A stretch of 64,000 nucleotides of DNA. It comes from Komagataeibacter swingsii. Lineage in GTDB: Bacteria > Pseudomonadota > Alphaproteobacteria > Acetobacterales > Acetobacteraceae. The stretch spans positions 1-64,000 of the forward strand of contig NZ_NKUB01000009.1 in assembly GCF_003207895.1 (NCBI RefSeq). The letters are read 5' to 3'. Positions 18,470 through 27,491 of the stretch are shown here, piece after piece. The number at the start of each line of letters is the position of its first letter. Positions within the stretch are counted from its first letter, which is position 1. Made by a program: the position numbers and the translations under genes. The notes below the pieces were generated by a model that was not told the origin of the DNA, searched no databases, and saw nothing but the letters and a program-made list of their open reading frames with translations.

Positions 18470-19137
18470 TCACGATGTCGGATATCACCAAATCCTATCG
18501 CGGGCGGCCGGCGGACAACCCGGTCCTGTCGCACCTGAACGCGGTGTTTGACGGCAGTGAGGATATCGGGATCCTTGGTGGCAACGGGTCAGGCAAGAGT
18601 ACGCTCATCCGCCTGCTCGCCGGTATGGATTACCCCGATAGCGGGGAGATCATCCGCAGTCCCGACATGCGGGTTTCCTACCCGCTGTCCTATAGCGGTT
18701 TCTTCCATCCCCACATGTCCGGTCGTGACAACGTGCGTTTCATAGCGCGCCTGTACGGGGCTGACGAAAACGAGTGCATCCGCTTCGTGCGTGAGTTTGC
18801 CGAAATCGGACGCAGTTTCGACCAGCCGCTCAGTTTCTGCTCAAGCAGCGTGAAATCGCGCATCGCGTTCGCGATGTCGCTGGCCATCCGTTTTGACATC
18901 TATCTTGTCGATGAGGTCAGCGCCGTGGGCGATGTCGCGTTCAAACGCCGCTGCATGGCCGCATTTGCCGAACGCCGCAAGCACGCGAAAATCATCATGG
19001 TCTCCCAGGCGGTGACCACCATCCGACGCATGTGCACGCGTGGCGCGGTAATCGTGGATGGCCAGCTATCGTGGCATGAGACCATGGCCGACGCCATCAA
19101 TGAATTTGAAAACCAGCTTGGGATAATCCATGTCTGA
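18466..19137 (+). CDS. Capsule ABC exporter ATPase (KpsT/Wzt type)
   Basis: This 223-residue ATPase powers polysaccharide export together with the preceding membrane subunit. The Walker A loop GGNGSGKST is at about 38-46, and Walker B is IYLVDEV. The signature motif is weak (SSSVKSRIAFAMS), as is usual in KpsT proteins. There is no C-terminal carbohydrate-binding extension of the kind found in O-antigen Wzt proteins, so export does not seem to depend on recognition of a chain-terminating group by this subunit. It starts within the stop of the membrane subunit and overlaps the next gene by 8 bases. Confidence 0.9.
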   Translation: MITMSDITKSYRGRPADNPVLSHLNAVFDGSEDIGILGGNGSGKSTLIRLLAGMDYPDSGEIIRSPDMRVSYPLSYSGFFHPHMSGRDNVRFIARLYGADENECIRFVREFAEIGRSFDQPLSFCSSSVKSRIAFAMSLAIRFDIYLVDEVSAVGDVAFKRRCMAAFAERRKHAKIIMVSQAVTTIRRMCTRGAVIVDGQLSWHETMADAINEFENQLGIIHV

Positions 19138-20371
19138 CACGTCATCTGCGGGCACGTCCCAAACTGTCGAGACCCGGGCCAAGGCGCCATCGGTCTCCCC
19201 CTTATCCTCCAGCCGCGCGGCCATCGGGTTGCCTGCGTTCCCGCTGGAACTGCCGCGCCGTTCCTTCGGGCTGCTGGTTTTTGGCCTTATGGTCATACTG
19301 CCGACGTTCATCGCGTTCGTGTATTACGACCTGCTGGCCGCCCCCCAGTACCAGACGCAGGCGACATTCGCCATCCGCAGCACGACAGACCATTACGGTA
19401 GTGAAACGGGCGGGGGTGTTGGCATATTCGGGCCGCCGGCCGGCCCGGTTTCGGCCACGCAGTCGTACGGGCTGCTCAGTTACCTTGATTCCGCGCCCGC
19501 CATCGAGGACCTGACCCAGGCGGGCGTGAACGTGCGCGGCATGCTGGCCTCGCCACGGGCCGATTTCCTCAGCAGGCTTTCCGCCCACGCGAAGATCGAG
19601 GATGTCGTGGCGGACTGGCGCAAGAAAGTACGCCTGCAGTACGACGTGACCAAGGGCATCATCACACTCAATACATATGCCTTTAGCGCCGATGATTCCT
19701 ACACGCTGGCGGATGGCGTGCTGCAGTTGAGCGAACGCATGGCCAACACCATTTCGCAGCGCGTGCAGCAGGATGCGGTGAAATATGCTGAGGAAAGCCT
19801 GAACGAGACCGAAAGAAACCTGACGGATACCCGCAACCGGCTGGCGGAGTTCCGCGCCAGGACGGGCGTTGTTGACGCGGAACGGTCCAACCAGAGCGAA
19901 ATAAACATGGAGCAGGCCCTGCGCCAGGCGCTGTTTGCCGCGCAGAGCCAGGCCGATGACCTGCGCCGTTCTGGCGGCATGAACAGCCCGGCGCTGGCGT
20001 CGCTGCAGCAGAAGATTTCCACGATCCAGGGCCAGATCAATGGAATCCAGCAGCGCGTCCGTGGCGGTTCGGCCGACCATGCCGCGACCCCGACCGAAGG
20101 GTGGGCTTCGGTCATGGACACCAATACCCTCCTGCTTGACCAGATGAAGGAAGCCCAGACCCATTATGACGAAGCCCGCAATACATTGCGTGAGCTGCGC
20201 CAGAACGCCGTCAAGCAGAACGCGTACGTGCTGATCTATGTCCGGCCGGTCAAGGCGGGCATGGCGGCATTCCCCCGTTACCTGCTCTCCCCGCTGACCG
20301 TCACGGGCTGCGCGTTCATCGCATGGGCCATTTCGCTTCTGCTGTTCTACGCGCTGCGTGATTCCCGTTAG
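19130..20371 (+). CDS. Capsule export periplasmic adaptor (KpsE/CtrB type)
   Basis: The 413-residue protein has one transmembrane segment near 45-65, a large periplasmic part with coiled-coil stretches (about 215-350, rich in Gln, Glu and Arg), and a second membrane segment near 385-408. This is the plan of KpsE/BexC/CtrB, the inner-membrane polysaccharide copolymerase-3 proteins that link the ABC exporter to the outer-membrane channel. The segment AAPQYQTQATFAIRS after TM1 and the final YVRPVKAGMAAFPRYL before TM2 fit that family. It overlaps the ATPase gene by 8 bases. Confidence 0.88.
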   Translation: MSDTSSAGTSQTVETRAKAPSVSPLSSSRAAIGLPAFPLELPRRSFGLLVFGLMVILPTFIAFVYYDLLAAPQYQTQATFAIRSTTDHYGSETGGGVGIFGPPAGPVSATQSYGLLSYLDSAPAIEDLTQAGVNVRGMLASPRADFLSRLSAHAKIEDVVADWRKKVRLQYDVTKGIITLNTYAFSADDSYTLADGVLQLSERMANTISQRVQQDAVKYAEESLNETERNLTDTRNRLAEFRARTGVVDAERSNQSEINMEQALRQALFAAQSQADDLRRSGGMNSPALASLQQKISTIQGQINGIQQRVRGGSADHAATPTEGWASVMDTNTLLLDQMKEAQTHYDEARNTLRELRQNAVKQNAYVLIYVRPVKAGMAAFPRYLLSPLTVTGCAFIAWAISLLLFYALRDSR

Positions 20372-20414
20372 GGCGACGCGTGGGCGTGGTCGTGTTCCGT
20401 CAGGACAAAACAGG

Positions 20415-20443
20415 GGTGGCTTACCCCGGGCCACCTGAATTTT
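20415..20443 (+). terminator. Weak hairpin before epimerase gene
   Basis: GGTGGC (20415-20420) and GCCACC (20430-20435) pair around a 9-base loop and are followed by a short TGAATTTT. It lies in the 84-base gap before the epimerase. It may be an attenuator, and the short stem makes this uncertain. Confidence 0.3.
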
Positions 20444-20455
20444 CTGGAGTATACA

Positions 20456-21463
20456 ATGCGTATTCTTGTTACCGGTACGGCCGGGTTCATCGGTTTCCAT
20501 GTCGCCCGGCGCCTGCTGCGTGAGGGCCATGAGGTGACCGGCATAGATGGCATGACCACCTATTACGACGTGACGCTGAAGCAGAAGCGCCATGCGATGC
20601 TGCGGGAATTCGATAAATTCACCTGCAACGAATTCATGCTTGAAGATGCGCAGGCCATGGAAAACGCCTTTGCGGCGTGCCAGCCCGAACTGGTCATCCA
20701 CCTCGCGGCGCAGGCGGGGGTGCGGTACAGCATTGAAAACCCGGGCACCTATATCAGCGCCAACCTGGTCGGCACCTATAACGTGCTTGAGCAGGTCAAG
20801 CAGCACAAGACGCCCCATCTCATGATGGCGTCAACGTCTTCCGTCTATGGGGCGAACAAGGAGATGCCCTTCTCCGAATCCCAGCGTTGCGACCATCCGC
20901 TCAGCCTGTACGCCGCCACCAAGAAGGCGACCGAGGAACTGGCGCATTCCTATTCCTATATCTGGAAGCTGCCGATTACCGCCTTCCGCTTCTTTACGGT
21001 GTATGGCCCGTGGGGCCGGCCGGACATGGCGCTGTTCAAGTTCACCGCCAACACGCTCGCGGGCAAGCCGATCGATGTCTACAACAACGGCAACATGGAA
21101 CGCGATTTCACCTATATCGACGATCTGGTGGAAGCGATCTGCCTGCTGTCCGCGAAGCCGCCGCTCAAGGCTGGTGAAAGCGATCCCGGCGCCAGCCCCG
21201 TTGCGCCGTACCGGGTGGTCAATATCGGCAACAGCCAGCCGGTCAGCCTGATGGCGTTCATCGAGGCGATCGAAAAGGCGCTGGGCAAGCCGTGCGTGCG
21301 CAACTACATGCCCATGCAGCCCGGCGACGTGCCCCGTACGTGGGCCGACTGCTCGGCCCTGCAGGCGCTGACCGGCTTCCGCCCGGCGACCCCCGTGCAG
21401 ACCGGCGTGGATGCCTTCGTTGCGTGGTACAGGGATTACTACAAGGTACCCGCGTGCCCCTGA
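20456..21463 (+). CDS. UDP-glucuronate 4-epimerase
   Basis: The 335-residue short-chain dehydrogenase-type epimerase should convert UDP-glucuronate to UDP-galacturonate. The NAD motif GTAGFIG is at 7-13. The SSVYG serine and YAATK tyrosine-lysine pair (about 123 and 153) give the catalytic triad. The segments GMTTYYDVTLKQKR, VYGPWGRPDMALF and ERDFTYIDD are characteristic of the glucuronate 4-epimerases rather than of GalE. With ugd upstream it points to galacturonic acid in the polymer. The next gene probably starts inside its 3' end. Confidence 0.88.
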   Translation: MRILVTGTAGFIGFHVARRLLREGHEVTGIDGMTTYYDVTLKQKRHAMLREFDKFTCNEFMLEDAQAMENAFAACQPELVIHLAAQAGVRYSIENPGTYISANLVGTYNVLEQVKQHKTPHLMMASTSSVYGANKEMPFSESQRCDHPLSLYAATKKATEELAHSYSYIWKLPITAFRFFTVYGPWGRPDMALFKFTANTLAGKPIDVYNNGNMERDFTYIDDLVEAICLLSAKPPLKAGESDPGASPVAPYRVVNIGNSQPVSLMAFIEAIEKALGKPCVRNYMPMQPGDVPRTWADCSALQALTGFRPATPVQTGVDAFVAWYRDYYKVPACP

Positions 21464-23490
21464 TACACGACGAGCCGGCGGACACCCTGGGCCATCGGGC
21501 ATCACGTCCCGATGGCGACGGCTCGGCGCAGCCATCGCATCCCGACCGCGGCACGCGTGACATGGCGGAAGCCATGTTCGCGCGGCACGTGCGCGTGCGT
21601 ACATTTGCGCAGGGCGCGCGGGAAATGGACAGCCTTGCCGCCCGCTTTCCCAACCATGAGCGTTTTCACCTCCTGGCCATGCGCCTGCATGACCGGAGCG
21701 AAGGGCGCCCGGCGGCGCTGGCGGGCTGGATGCGGCTTGCGGAGCGGTTTCCCCATTGTGGTGAAGCCTTCGTGATCGTCGTGCGCACCGTGCTGCGCAT
21801 GACGGGACGCGATGCGGCCCGCGCACTCGTCGAGGCCCGTTTTCCTGACGGCGCGCCTGCCCTGCCGCATCTGGGCATGTGGGCGCGCGCATGGGAGGAA
21901 GTGGGAGAACATGCGCGTGTCGATGCGACGCTTTCCGCATTGCTGGAAAAAGGGGCCATGCCCGTGGATGTCGCCAGCCTCCATGCCGGGTTGCTCAGGC
22001 GGCGTGGCGACCTGTCCGCGGCGCAGGCCGTGCTGGAACGCCTGCCGCCGGCCCCGGGTGAAGATGCGCCCGCCATGCACGATGGTGGCGTGGCGGATCA
22101 GCTCGCCGCCCTGCGTCGTGACCGCAGGCTGCTGGCACGGCGCGGGCTGGGTGATACGGCCGCGCGCAACATGCATCAGGCCGTGCTGCGCGACTGCCTT
22201 GTCTCGGCCATTGCCCGGCGTGGAACGCCCCCCGCCATGCGGGGGCCGGTCGGACGGGTGGTCATGTTCAACGGCTCGCTGGGTGCGGGGGGGGCGGAAC
22301 GGCAACTGGTCAATACTGCCGTGGGCCTGACGCATGCCGCGCGCGCGGGCGGGGCCATTGGTGATTATCGCCTCGATGGTCCGGTGGAAGTCGCCTGCCG
22401 GGCGCTGGATGACCGGCCACATGGGGATTTTTTCCTCTCCGACCTGACATCCGCTGGCATATCCGTTGACTGCTACAGCCAGATCCCTGCTGACGTGGCG
22501 CGCAGCGACACGGCTGTGGGGGGCATAAGGGATGTCCTACACCTGCTGCCCGCGCCGCTTGACGCCGCGACGGCACGGGTGGCCGCCCTGCTGCGCCAGC
22601 GCAGGCCGCAGGTCGTGCATCTGTGGCAGGACGGAATGGTGCTGGCGGCGGGACTGGGCGCGGTGCTGGCGGCGGTGCCGCGCATCGTCCTTTCGGTACG
22701 CAGCGCGCCCCCGCCCGACCGTCCCGAACGCGACCGCCCCGAATACCACATGCTCTACCAGACCCTGCTTTCCGCGCCGGGTATCGTGCTGGCCGCCAAT
22801 TCCCGCTTTGCCGCGCGGCGTTACGCCACATGGCTGGGCATTGATGAGGCGCGTGTACGCGTCATCTATAACGGCGTGCGACCGCTTGACGAGACGCCGC
22901 GCGGCGACAGCGCGGTCTTCATGGCGGCGTTCAATGCCCGGGTGCCGGCCACGCGCACCATCGGCACGGTCATGCGCCTTGATGACAACAAGCGCCCGCT
23001 GCTGTGGCTTGACTGCGCGGCGCGGATGCTGGCGCAGCGGCCGGACCTGCGCTTCATCATGGTGGGCGACGGCCCGCTGGCGCAGCAGTGCCATGCCCAT
23101 GCATGCGGGCTGGGCATCGCGGATCGTGTCCTGTTTACCGGCAGGCGGCCCGATGTCGGGTTCTGGCTCCGGCATTTTGACGTTTTCGTGCTGCTTTCGC
23201 GGTGGGAAGGGCTGCCCAATGTGCTGATCGAGGCACAGGCGGCGGGCATTCCGGTCGTGACGACACCGGCGGGTGGCGCGGCCGAAACGCTGGTTGACGG
23301 CGTAACCGGCATTGTACTGCCGGACGCCCTTTCCCCTGATACCCATGCGGTAAGCGCCGCTGTCCTTTCTTTATTACCTGAATCAGCCACATCCGTCGCC
23401 ACGATCGCCCGTGATGCCCGGCGGGTGGCTACTGAACGTTTCTCGCTCCTGACCATGCTGGGGAAAACGATGGAGGCCTATGTTGAATAA
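21454..23490 (+). CDS. GT4-type glycosyltransferase with long helical N-terminus
   Basis: This is a second GT-B glycosyltransferase with the same plan as the one at 13615: a helical, TPR-like N-terminal part of about 260 residues, then SLGAGGAERQ near 274, HLWQDG near 388, VGDGPLAQQC, and the WEGLPNVLIEAQA motif near 583. The shared unusual strings show the two are paralogues. I place the start at the GTG at 21454, which has AAGG upstream and overlaps the epimerase stop by 10 bases (678 residues). ATG at 21562 would give 642 residues. The last 11 bases overlap the lipoprotein gene. The two enzymes could add alternating sugars. Confidence 0.82.
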   Translation: MPLIHDEPADTLGHRASRPDGDGSAQPSHPDRGTRDMAEAMFARHVRVRTFAQGAREMDSLAARFPNHERFHLLAMRLHDRSEGRPAALAGWMRLAERFPHCGEAFVIVVRTVLRMTGRDAARALVEARFPDGAPALPHLGMWARAWEEVGEHARVDATLSALLEKGAMPVDVASLHAGLLRRRGDLSAAQAVLERLPPAPGEDAPAMHDGGVADQLAALRRDRRLLARRGLGDTAARNMHQAVLRDCLVSAIARRGTPPAMRGPVGRVVMFNGSLGAGGAERQLVNTAVGLTHAARAGGAIGDYRLDGPVEVACRALDDRPHGDFFLSDLTSAGISVDCYSQIPADVARSDTAVGGIRDVLHLLPAPLDAATARVAALLRQRRPQVVHLWQDGMVLAAGLGAVLAAVPRIVLSVRSAPPPDRPERDRPEYHMLYQTLLSAPGIVLAANSRFAARRYATWLGIDEARVRVIYNGVRPLDETPRGDSAVFMAAFNARVPATRTIGTVMRLDDNKRPLLWLDCAARMLAQRPDLRFIMVGDGPLAQQCHAHACGLGIADRVLFTGRRPDVGFWLRHFDVFVLLSRWEGLPNVLIEAQAAGIPVVTTPAGGAAETLVDGVTGIVLPDALSPDTHAVSAAVLSLLPESATSVATIARDARRVATERFSLLTMLGKTMEAYVE

Positions 23491-24568
23491 GGTTTGCTGC
23501 ACCGCGATCATCGGATTGATGATGATGCCGTTGCTGAGCGGATGCGCTGGCTCCGGATCGCATGACTCGCCCAGCGCGAAGGCGATTACGCATCCCTCTT
23601 CGGTCAACTCCGTGGCGAATTACAATGTTGTTGACATCACGGCGAACAACCTGGCGCAAAATGTTGTCCCCGAGCAGGTAACGCCCGTCTCCCTTACCCC
23701 GGTCACGGTACCGGACGTGCCGATCCTGGCGGGGGATACGTTGCGCATTACGGTGTATGAACGCAGCGATGGCGGCACGTTTGCCCCCATTTCCATTGGC
23801 GGGTCCGTGTTCCCTTCGGTCATGGTCGATAACAATGGCAGCATTACGCTGCCGTATGTGGGGTCGCTCAAGGTCGCGCATTCCAGCCTGGCCAACGCGG
23901 CGACCACGATCCGCAACGCGCTGGTCCAGCAGCAGCTTGCCGTCGGGCCGCAGGTCGAGATCGAATTCGTGACGACACCCGGTCATTCGGTCGTGGTGGC
24001 GGGCGACGTGAAAACGCCGGGGCGCGTGCCCACCATCGGCGGCAAGATTGACGTGCTTGACGCCATTTCCCGCAGCGGCGGCCCGGCGCAGATCAGCAAT
24101 GCCACCGATGTCGTGGTTCACCGCGCGGATGGGCAGTCGGTTGAACTGCCTTATACGCAGCTTCTGCTCTCGCGGCTTGAAGTGACGGATGGCGACCAGA
24201 TTCTGGCCCTGGCCAATGCCCGTCGCTTCGTGGCGATGGGGGCCGTGCTCAAGCCCGGGCAGATCGACATGACCGCGCGCCGCACCAGCCTGCTTGACGC
24301 GCTGGGCATGGCTGGCGGGCTGGATGACATGCAGGCCGACCGGACCCATGTATTCGTCTTTCGCCTGACCAATCCCGACACCAATCCACGGCCCACGGTG
24401 TACAGGTTCAACATGTCACGCGGGGAATCCCTCTTCCTGGCGCGGATGTTCCCCATCCAGCCCAATGACGGCATAGTGGTCAGCCATTCCGGCCTGCATG
24501 ATTTCGAGAAATTCACGACACCCTTCCTGCAGATCCTGACCATGATGCGCTTCATGCATCCGATCTGA
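23480..24568 (+). CDS. Outer-membrane polysaccharide export lipoprotein (KpsD/Wza type)
   Basis: The 362-residue protein has a lipoprotein signal ending in LLSGC (C22). The polysaccharide-export domain follows (LAGDTLRITVYERSDGG, SITLPYVGSLKVA), with SLBB-like repeats after it (VVVAGDVKTPGRVPTIGG, and FVAMGAVLKPGQIDM). It should form the outer-membrane channel for the capsule and meet the KpsE-like adaptor in the periplasm. Its start lies inside the end of the glycosyltransferase gene. The usual two-part layout is intact. Confidence 0.9.
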   Translation: MLNKVCCTAIIGLMMMPLLSGCAGSGSHDSPSAKAITHPSSVNSVANYNVVDITANNLAQNVVPEQVTPVSLTPVTVPDVPILAGDTLRITVYERSDGGTFAPISIGGSVFPSVMVDNNGSITLPYVGSLKVAHSSLANAATTIRNALVQQQLAVGPQVEIEFVTTPGHSVVVAGDVKTPGRVPTIGGKIDVLDAISRSGGPAQISNATDVVVHRADGQSVELPYTQLLLSRLEVTDGDQILALANARRFVAMGAVLKPGQIDMTARRTSLLDALGMAGGLDDMQADRTHVFVFRLTNPDTNPRPTVYRFNMSRGESLFLARMFPIQPNDGIVVSHSGLHDFEKFTTPFLQILTMMRFMHPI

Positions 24569-24677
24569 TGGGGCTGGCGCAGGCGGAAGGGCGCCAGGCG
24601 GTCCGGACGGAGGATACCGCGCCGGCGCGTGGCTTCTTCCCGGCTTTGGCAATTCTATTGTGTTAAGGAAAATATTG

Positions 24678-25961
24678 ATGGCAGCCTGGAACATCCTTTT
24701 CCCATGCAGGGCGCGCGGAGCGGTTGCCGCGGTTGCAGTCGGGCTTGTGGCGACAGGACTGTCCTGTGTCGCGGCAAGGGCGGAGAATACGGTGTGCCGA
24801 CCGGAAAGTTTCGGGGCCACGCATGACGGCACGCATGATGACGGGCCGGCCATCACCCATGCGCTTGGGGAATGCGCCGGCAAGGGCATGGTCCAGCTTT
24901 CCGCCGGCACATACCTTTCCGGCCCGCTTGTCATACCGTCGCACACGACCCTGTCGATCGAGAAGGGGGCGACATTGCGCTCCGCCCTTGTGCCCGGCGC
25001 GGGCACGCCCCCCGTGGCTTTCATTTATGGCAAGGAGGTCGGGGACATCACGCTGCAGGGCGCGGGCACGATTGATGGCGCGGGGGAGGCATGGTGGACG
25101 ATTGCCCGGCAGGCCCGCAGCCGGCACGAAAAAATGCCGCCCCGCCCGCGCCTGATCGCGTTTTCACATGTTGATGACCTGCATGTAAGCAACCTGACGC
25201 TGCGCAATGCGCCGACCTTCCACCTGCTGATGACGGATGTCAGCAACGTGGTGGTGGACGGCATTACCATAAGCTCGCCCGCCGATTCACCCAATACGGA
25301 CGGGATCGATCCCGCCGGGCGCAACATCACCATCCGCAATGTCGTCATTGACAACGGGGATGACAACATCGCCATCAAGTCCGGCCATCGTGACCCGCAG
25401 CACCCCGATGCCGCGACGGAAAACGTGGTGATCGAAAACTGTAAATTCCTGCATGGGCACGGGTTGTCCATCGGCAGCGAAACCACGGGCGGCGTGCGGC
25501 ATGTGCGCGCCAGCCACCTGCAGTTCCAGCATACGACCAACGGATTGCGCATCAAGACGGACCGTGCGCATGGGGGCGAGGTGTCGGATATCGTCTATGA
25601 TGGCGTAACCATGGAAGATGTGCGCGAACCCATCATCCTGACCGATTATTATCCCAAGATCCCGCATGAAGACCCGGCGAATGATGACCGCGCCGTGGGA
25701 AGGGAGGGGGCATCACCGCGCATCCATGATGTCACGATCCAGAACGTGACGGGTTCGGGTGGCCTGATGCTGGGCTATGCCGTGGGCCTGCCGGACCTGC
25801 CCATAAAAAAGGTGCTCCTGCGGCATGTGCTGCTTGAGGCGTCCAGGCCGATGGAAGTACGCAATGCCGAACTGACGTTCGAGGATGCCCATCTCCATAC
25901 AAAAAAGGGCAGCCCGCTTCTGGAGGAAAGCAACGTCACCATTTCCGGCACTCCTGAATAG
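24678..25961 (+). CDS. GH28 polygalacturonase-family glycoside hydrolase, exported
   Basis: The 427-residue right-handed beta-helix protein carries all four GH28 hallmarks: NTDGID near 205, GDDNIAIK near 226, GHGLSIGSE near 260, and RIKTD near 291. The catalytic aspartates and histidine are therefore present. Family members hydrolyse alpha-1,4-galacturonan or related uronic-acid chains. The N-terminus is a signal peptide ending around SCVAARA. I chose ATG 24678, with AAGGAA upstream; a GTG at 24660 is also in frame. Lying after the export genes, it may trim the secreted polymer or release it from the cell, though feeding on plant pectin is an alternative. Confidence 0.88.
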   Translation: MAAWNILFPCRARGAVAAVAVGLVATGLSCVAARAENTVCRPESFGATHDGTHDDGPAITHALGECAGKGMVQLSAGTYLSGPLVIPSHTTLSIEKGATLRSALVPGAGTPPVAFIYGKEVGDITLQGAGTIDGAGEAWWTIARQARSRHEKMPPRPRLIAFSHVDDLHVSNLTLRNAPTFHLLMTDVSNVVVDGITISSPADSPNTDGIDPAGRNITIRNVVIDNGDDNIAIKSGHRDPQHPDAATENVVIENCKFLHGHGLSIGSETTGGVRHVRASHLQFQHTTNGLRIKTDRAHGGEVSDIVYDGVTMEDVREPIILTDYYPKIPHEDPANDDRAVGREGASPRIHDVTIQNVTGSGGLMLGYAVGLPDLPIKKVLLRHVLLEASRPMEVRNAELTFEDAHLHTKKGSPLLEESNVTISGTPE

Positions 25962-25973
25962 GGCGCAGGACAC

Positions 25974-27314
25974 ATGAATCCGTATGGCCAGTCCCGGACT
26001 TCCGGTATGCGTCGCGCCATGGGGGTTGCGGCCGTGCTTGCGGGCATGGCCGCGATCATGCCCATGGGGCATGCGCGCGCCGCTGACCCGGCTACCTTCC
26101 TTGCCGCCGCCCGGGATGGCGCGGCCCGGTTTGGCAGGCAGGCCTGCCCCGTTGTGCGGCCTGATGCGCGGGGTATCGTCCGCCATGATCCCTATCCCCA
26201 TGATTTCGGCGGGGAAGCGGGGGATACGCAGGGCGGCCTTGGCTACCCCCTGTTTGAGGTCACGGATGCGGGGGATGACAGCGCGCACCCGACGCCGGGC
26301 ACGCTGCGCCATGCGTTGAATGACGCGCAGGCCGCCGGTGGCGGATGGATTGTTTTCAGTCACGAGCTGGACGGGCGTGTCATCGCGCCGCAGGCGACAT
26401 TCCGCCTGCCCTCGAACGTAACCCTTGATGGCGGGTGCGGGCAGGTGACCCTTGCGGCGCGGGCGCGGCTTACGGACCTTACCGTTACCGATTCAACCAA
26501 TATCATCATACGGGGGCTGAAGCTGACCAAGCAGCCCTATGTCGACAAGACTGACAAAACCGGCGATGCCATTGGCCTGACGGGTTTTTTTGACCGGGTC
26601 GCGATCGTGCACAACGACTTCCGCCGCTGCGGGGATGGCTGTGTCGACATCGTGCGCAAGGGCCGGATCAATGCGGCATCCCATGCCACGGTCGCCTTCA
26701 ATCATTTTCAGGCGCATAACAAGGTCATGCTGGTCGGCACGCTGACCTGCTATGTCACCCCGGACGCGCCTGGCTGCGCGGACCCGCTTGCCCATCTGGA
26801 TGAAGACGCCATGCGCCCGTGGGTCAGGGTCAGCATAACCGGCAATTATTTTGAATCGACATCACAGCGCCACCCGAAGGTCGTGTCCAATGCCTATGTG
26901 CAGTCGGTGGACAACGTGATCGTGCTGAAACCGACCCTGTACCCGGATGGCAGGCCAGGCGCGAGTTACGGCGTGGCGGCTGCGACGGGTGGTGTGGTGG
27001 ATGCGCGTGGCGACATGATCGTGAACCAGGAACCGGATACGAAACTGGGCGTGGGGTCCATCACCCTGACCCGGCGGATCGGGGGGTCAACACGGGAAGC
27101 CGATGGCGCGGTGAATATCGACGGCCTGCATCTTTATGGCGCCCTGCTGGCGGAGCCGTTCCGGGCGGAACTGGCGCGGCAGATGCATGGCGCATCCGTG
27201 CCGGTGCCCCCTGCCTCCATGCGCCCGGAGGTCCTGGCCGCCTGCGTTATGGGACTGGCAGGCGCCGCAGGTGGTGGCAACCAGTGGCCGCGTGACTGCG
27301 GCGCATCGAAATGA
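25974..27314 (+). CDS. PL1-family pectate-lyase-like protein, exported
   Basis: The 446-residue protein has a signal peptide ending in GHARA and a parallel beta-helix of the pectate lyase type. Recognisable parts are the GTLRHAL opening, VIVFSHEL-like GGWIVFSHELDG, SNVTLDGG, NIIIRGLKL, DAIGLTG, and the NYFESTSQRHPKVVSNAYV strand. In pectate lyases this last stretch carries the RxPxxR catalytic arginine; here it reads RHPKVVS, so the final arginine is replaced. It starts 12 bases after the GH28 gene and is the last gene of the locus. It would cut galacturonan-type chains by beta-elimination if active. Confidence 0.8.
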   Translation: MNPYGQSRTSGMRRAMGVAAVLAGMAAIMPMGHARAADPATFLAAARDGAARFGRQACPVVRPDARGIVRHDPYPHDFGGEAGDTQGGLGYPLFEVTDAGDDSAHPTPGTLRHALNDAQAAGGGWIVFSHELDGRVIAPQATFRLPSNVTLDGGCGQVTLAARARLTDLTVTDSTNIIIRGLKLTKQPYVDKTDKTGDAIGLTGFFDRVAIVHNDFRRCGDGCVDIVRKGRINAASHATVAFNHFQAHNKVMLVGTLTCYVTPDAPGCADPLAHLDEDAMRPWVRVSITGNYFESTSQRHPKVVSNAYVQSVDNVIVLKPTLYPDGRPGASYGVAAATGGVVDARGDMIVNQEPDTKLGVGSITLTRRIGGSTREADGAVNIDGLHLYGALLAEPFRAELARQMHGASVPVPPASMRPEVLAACVMGLAGAAGGGNQWPRDCGASK

Positions 27315-27337
27315 TACCGGACCAGACGATATATCCT

Positions 27338-27456
27338 GCAAATCATGAAGAAGTTTTTGGTAAATATTTTTTCAAAAAGCTTCAGGAAAATACCGCCTTT
27401 TCGACAAAAGGCGGTATCCAGAAGCTTTTTATTTATCAATGGTTTTTCAAGCTGTT
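27338..27456. repeat. Cloverleaf repeat, copy A (diverged)
   Basis: Downstream of the capsule locus lies a copy of a dispersed repeat, in the opposite orientation to the copies at 42.8 and 61.9 kb. The GC arm ACCGCCTTTT/AAAAGGCGGT is perfect. The GAAGTTTTTGG edge is kept, while the AAGCTTC arm and far edge are diverged. Its left flank GCAAATCATGAAGA matches the flank of the 61.9-kb copy. Confidence 0.7.
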
Positions 27457-27491
27457 TTTTTACTGCATCCAGCATGTTGCCAGGTTCTGGT

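Noticed and set aside
19202-20818. 538-codon antisense frame across the KpsE-like and epimerase genes
   Set aside because: It spans two well-supported genes and their gap and shows no domain; a codon-bias shadow.
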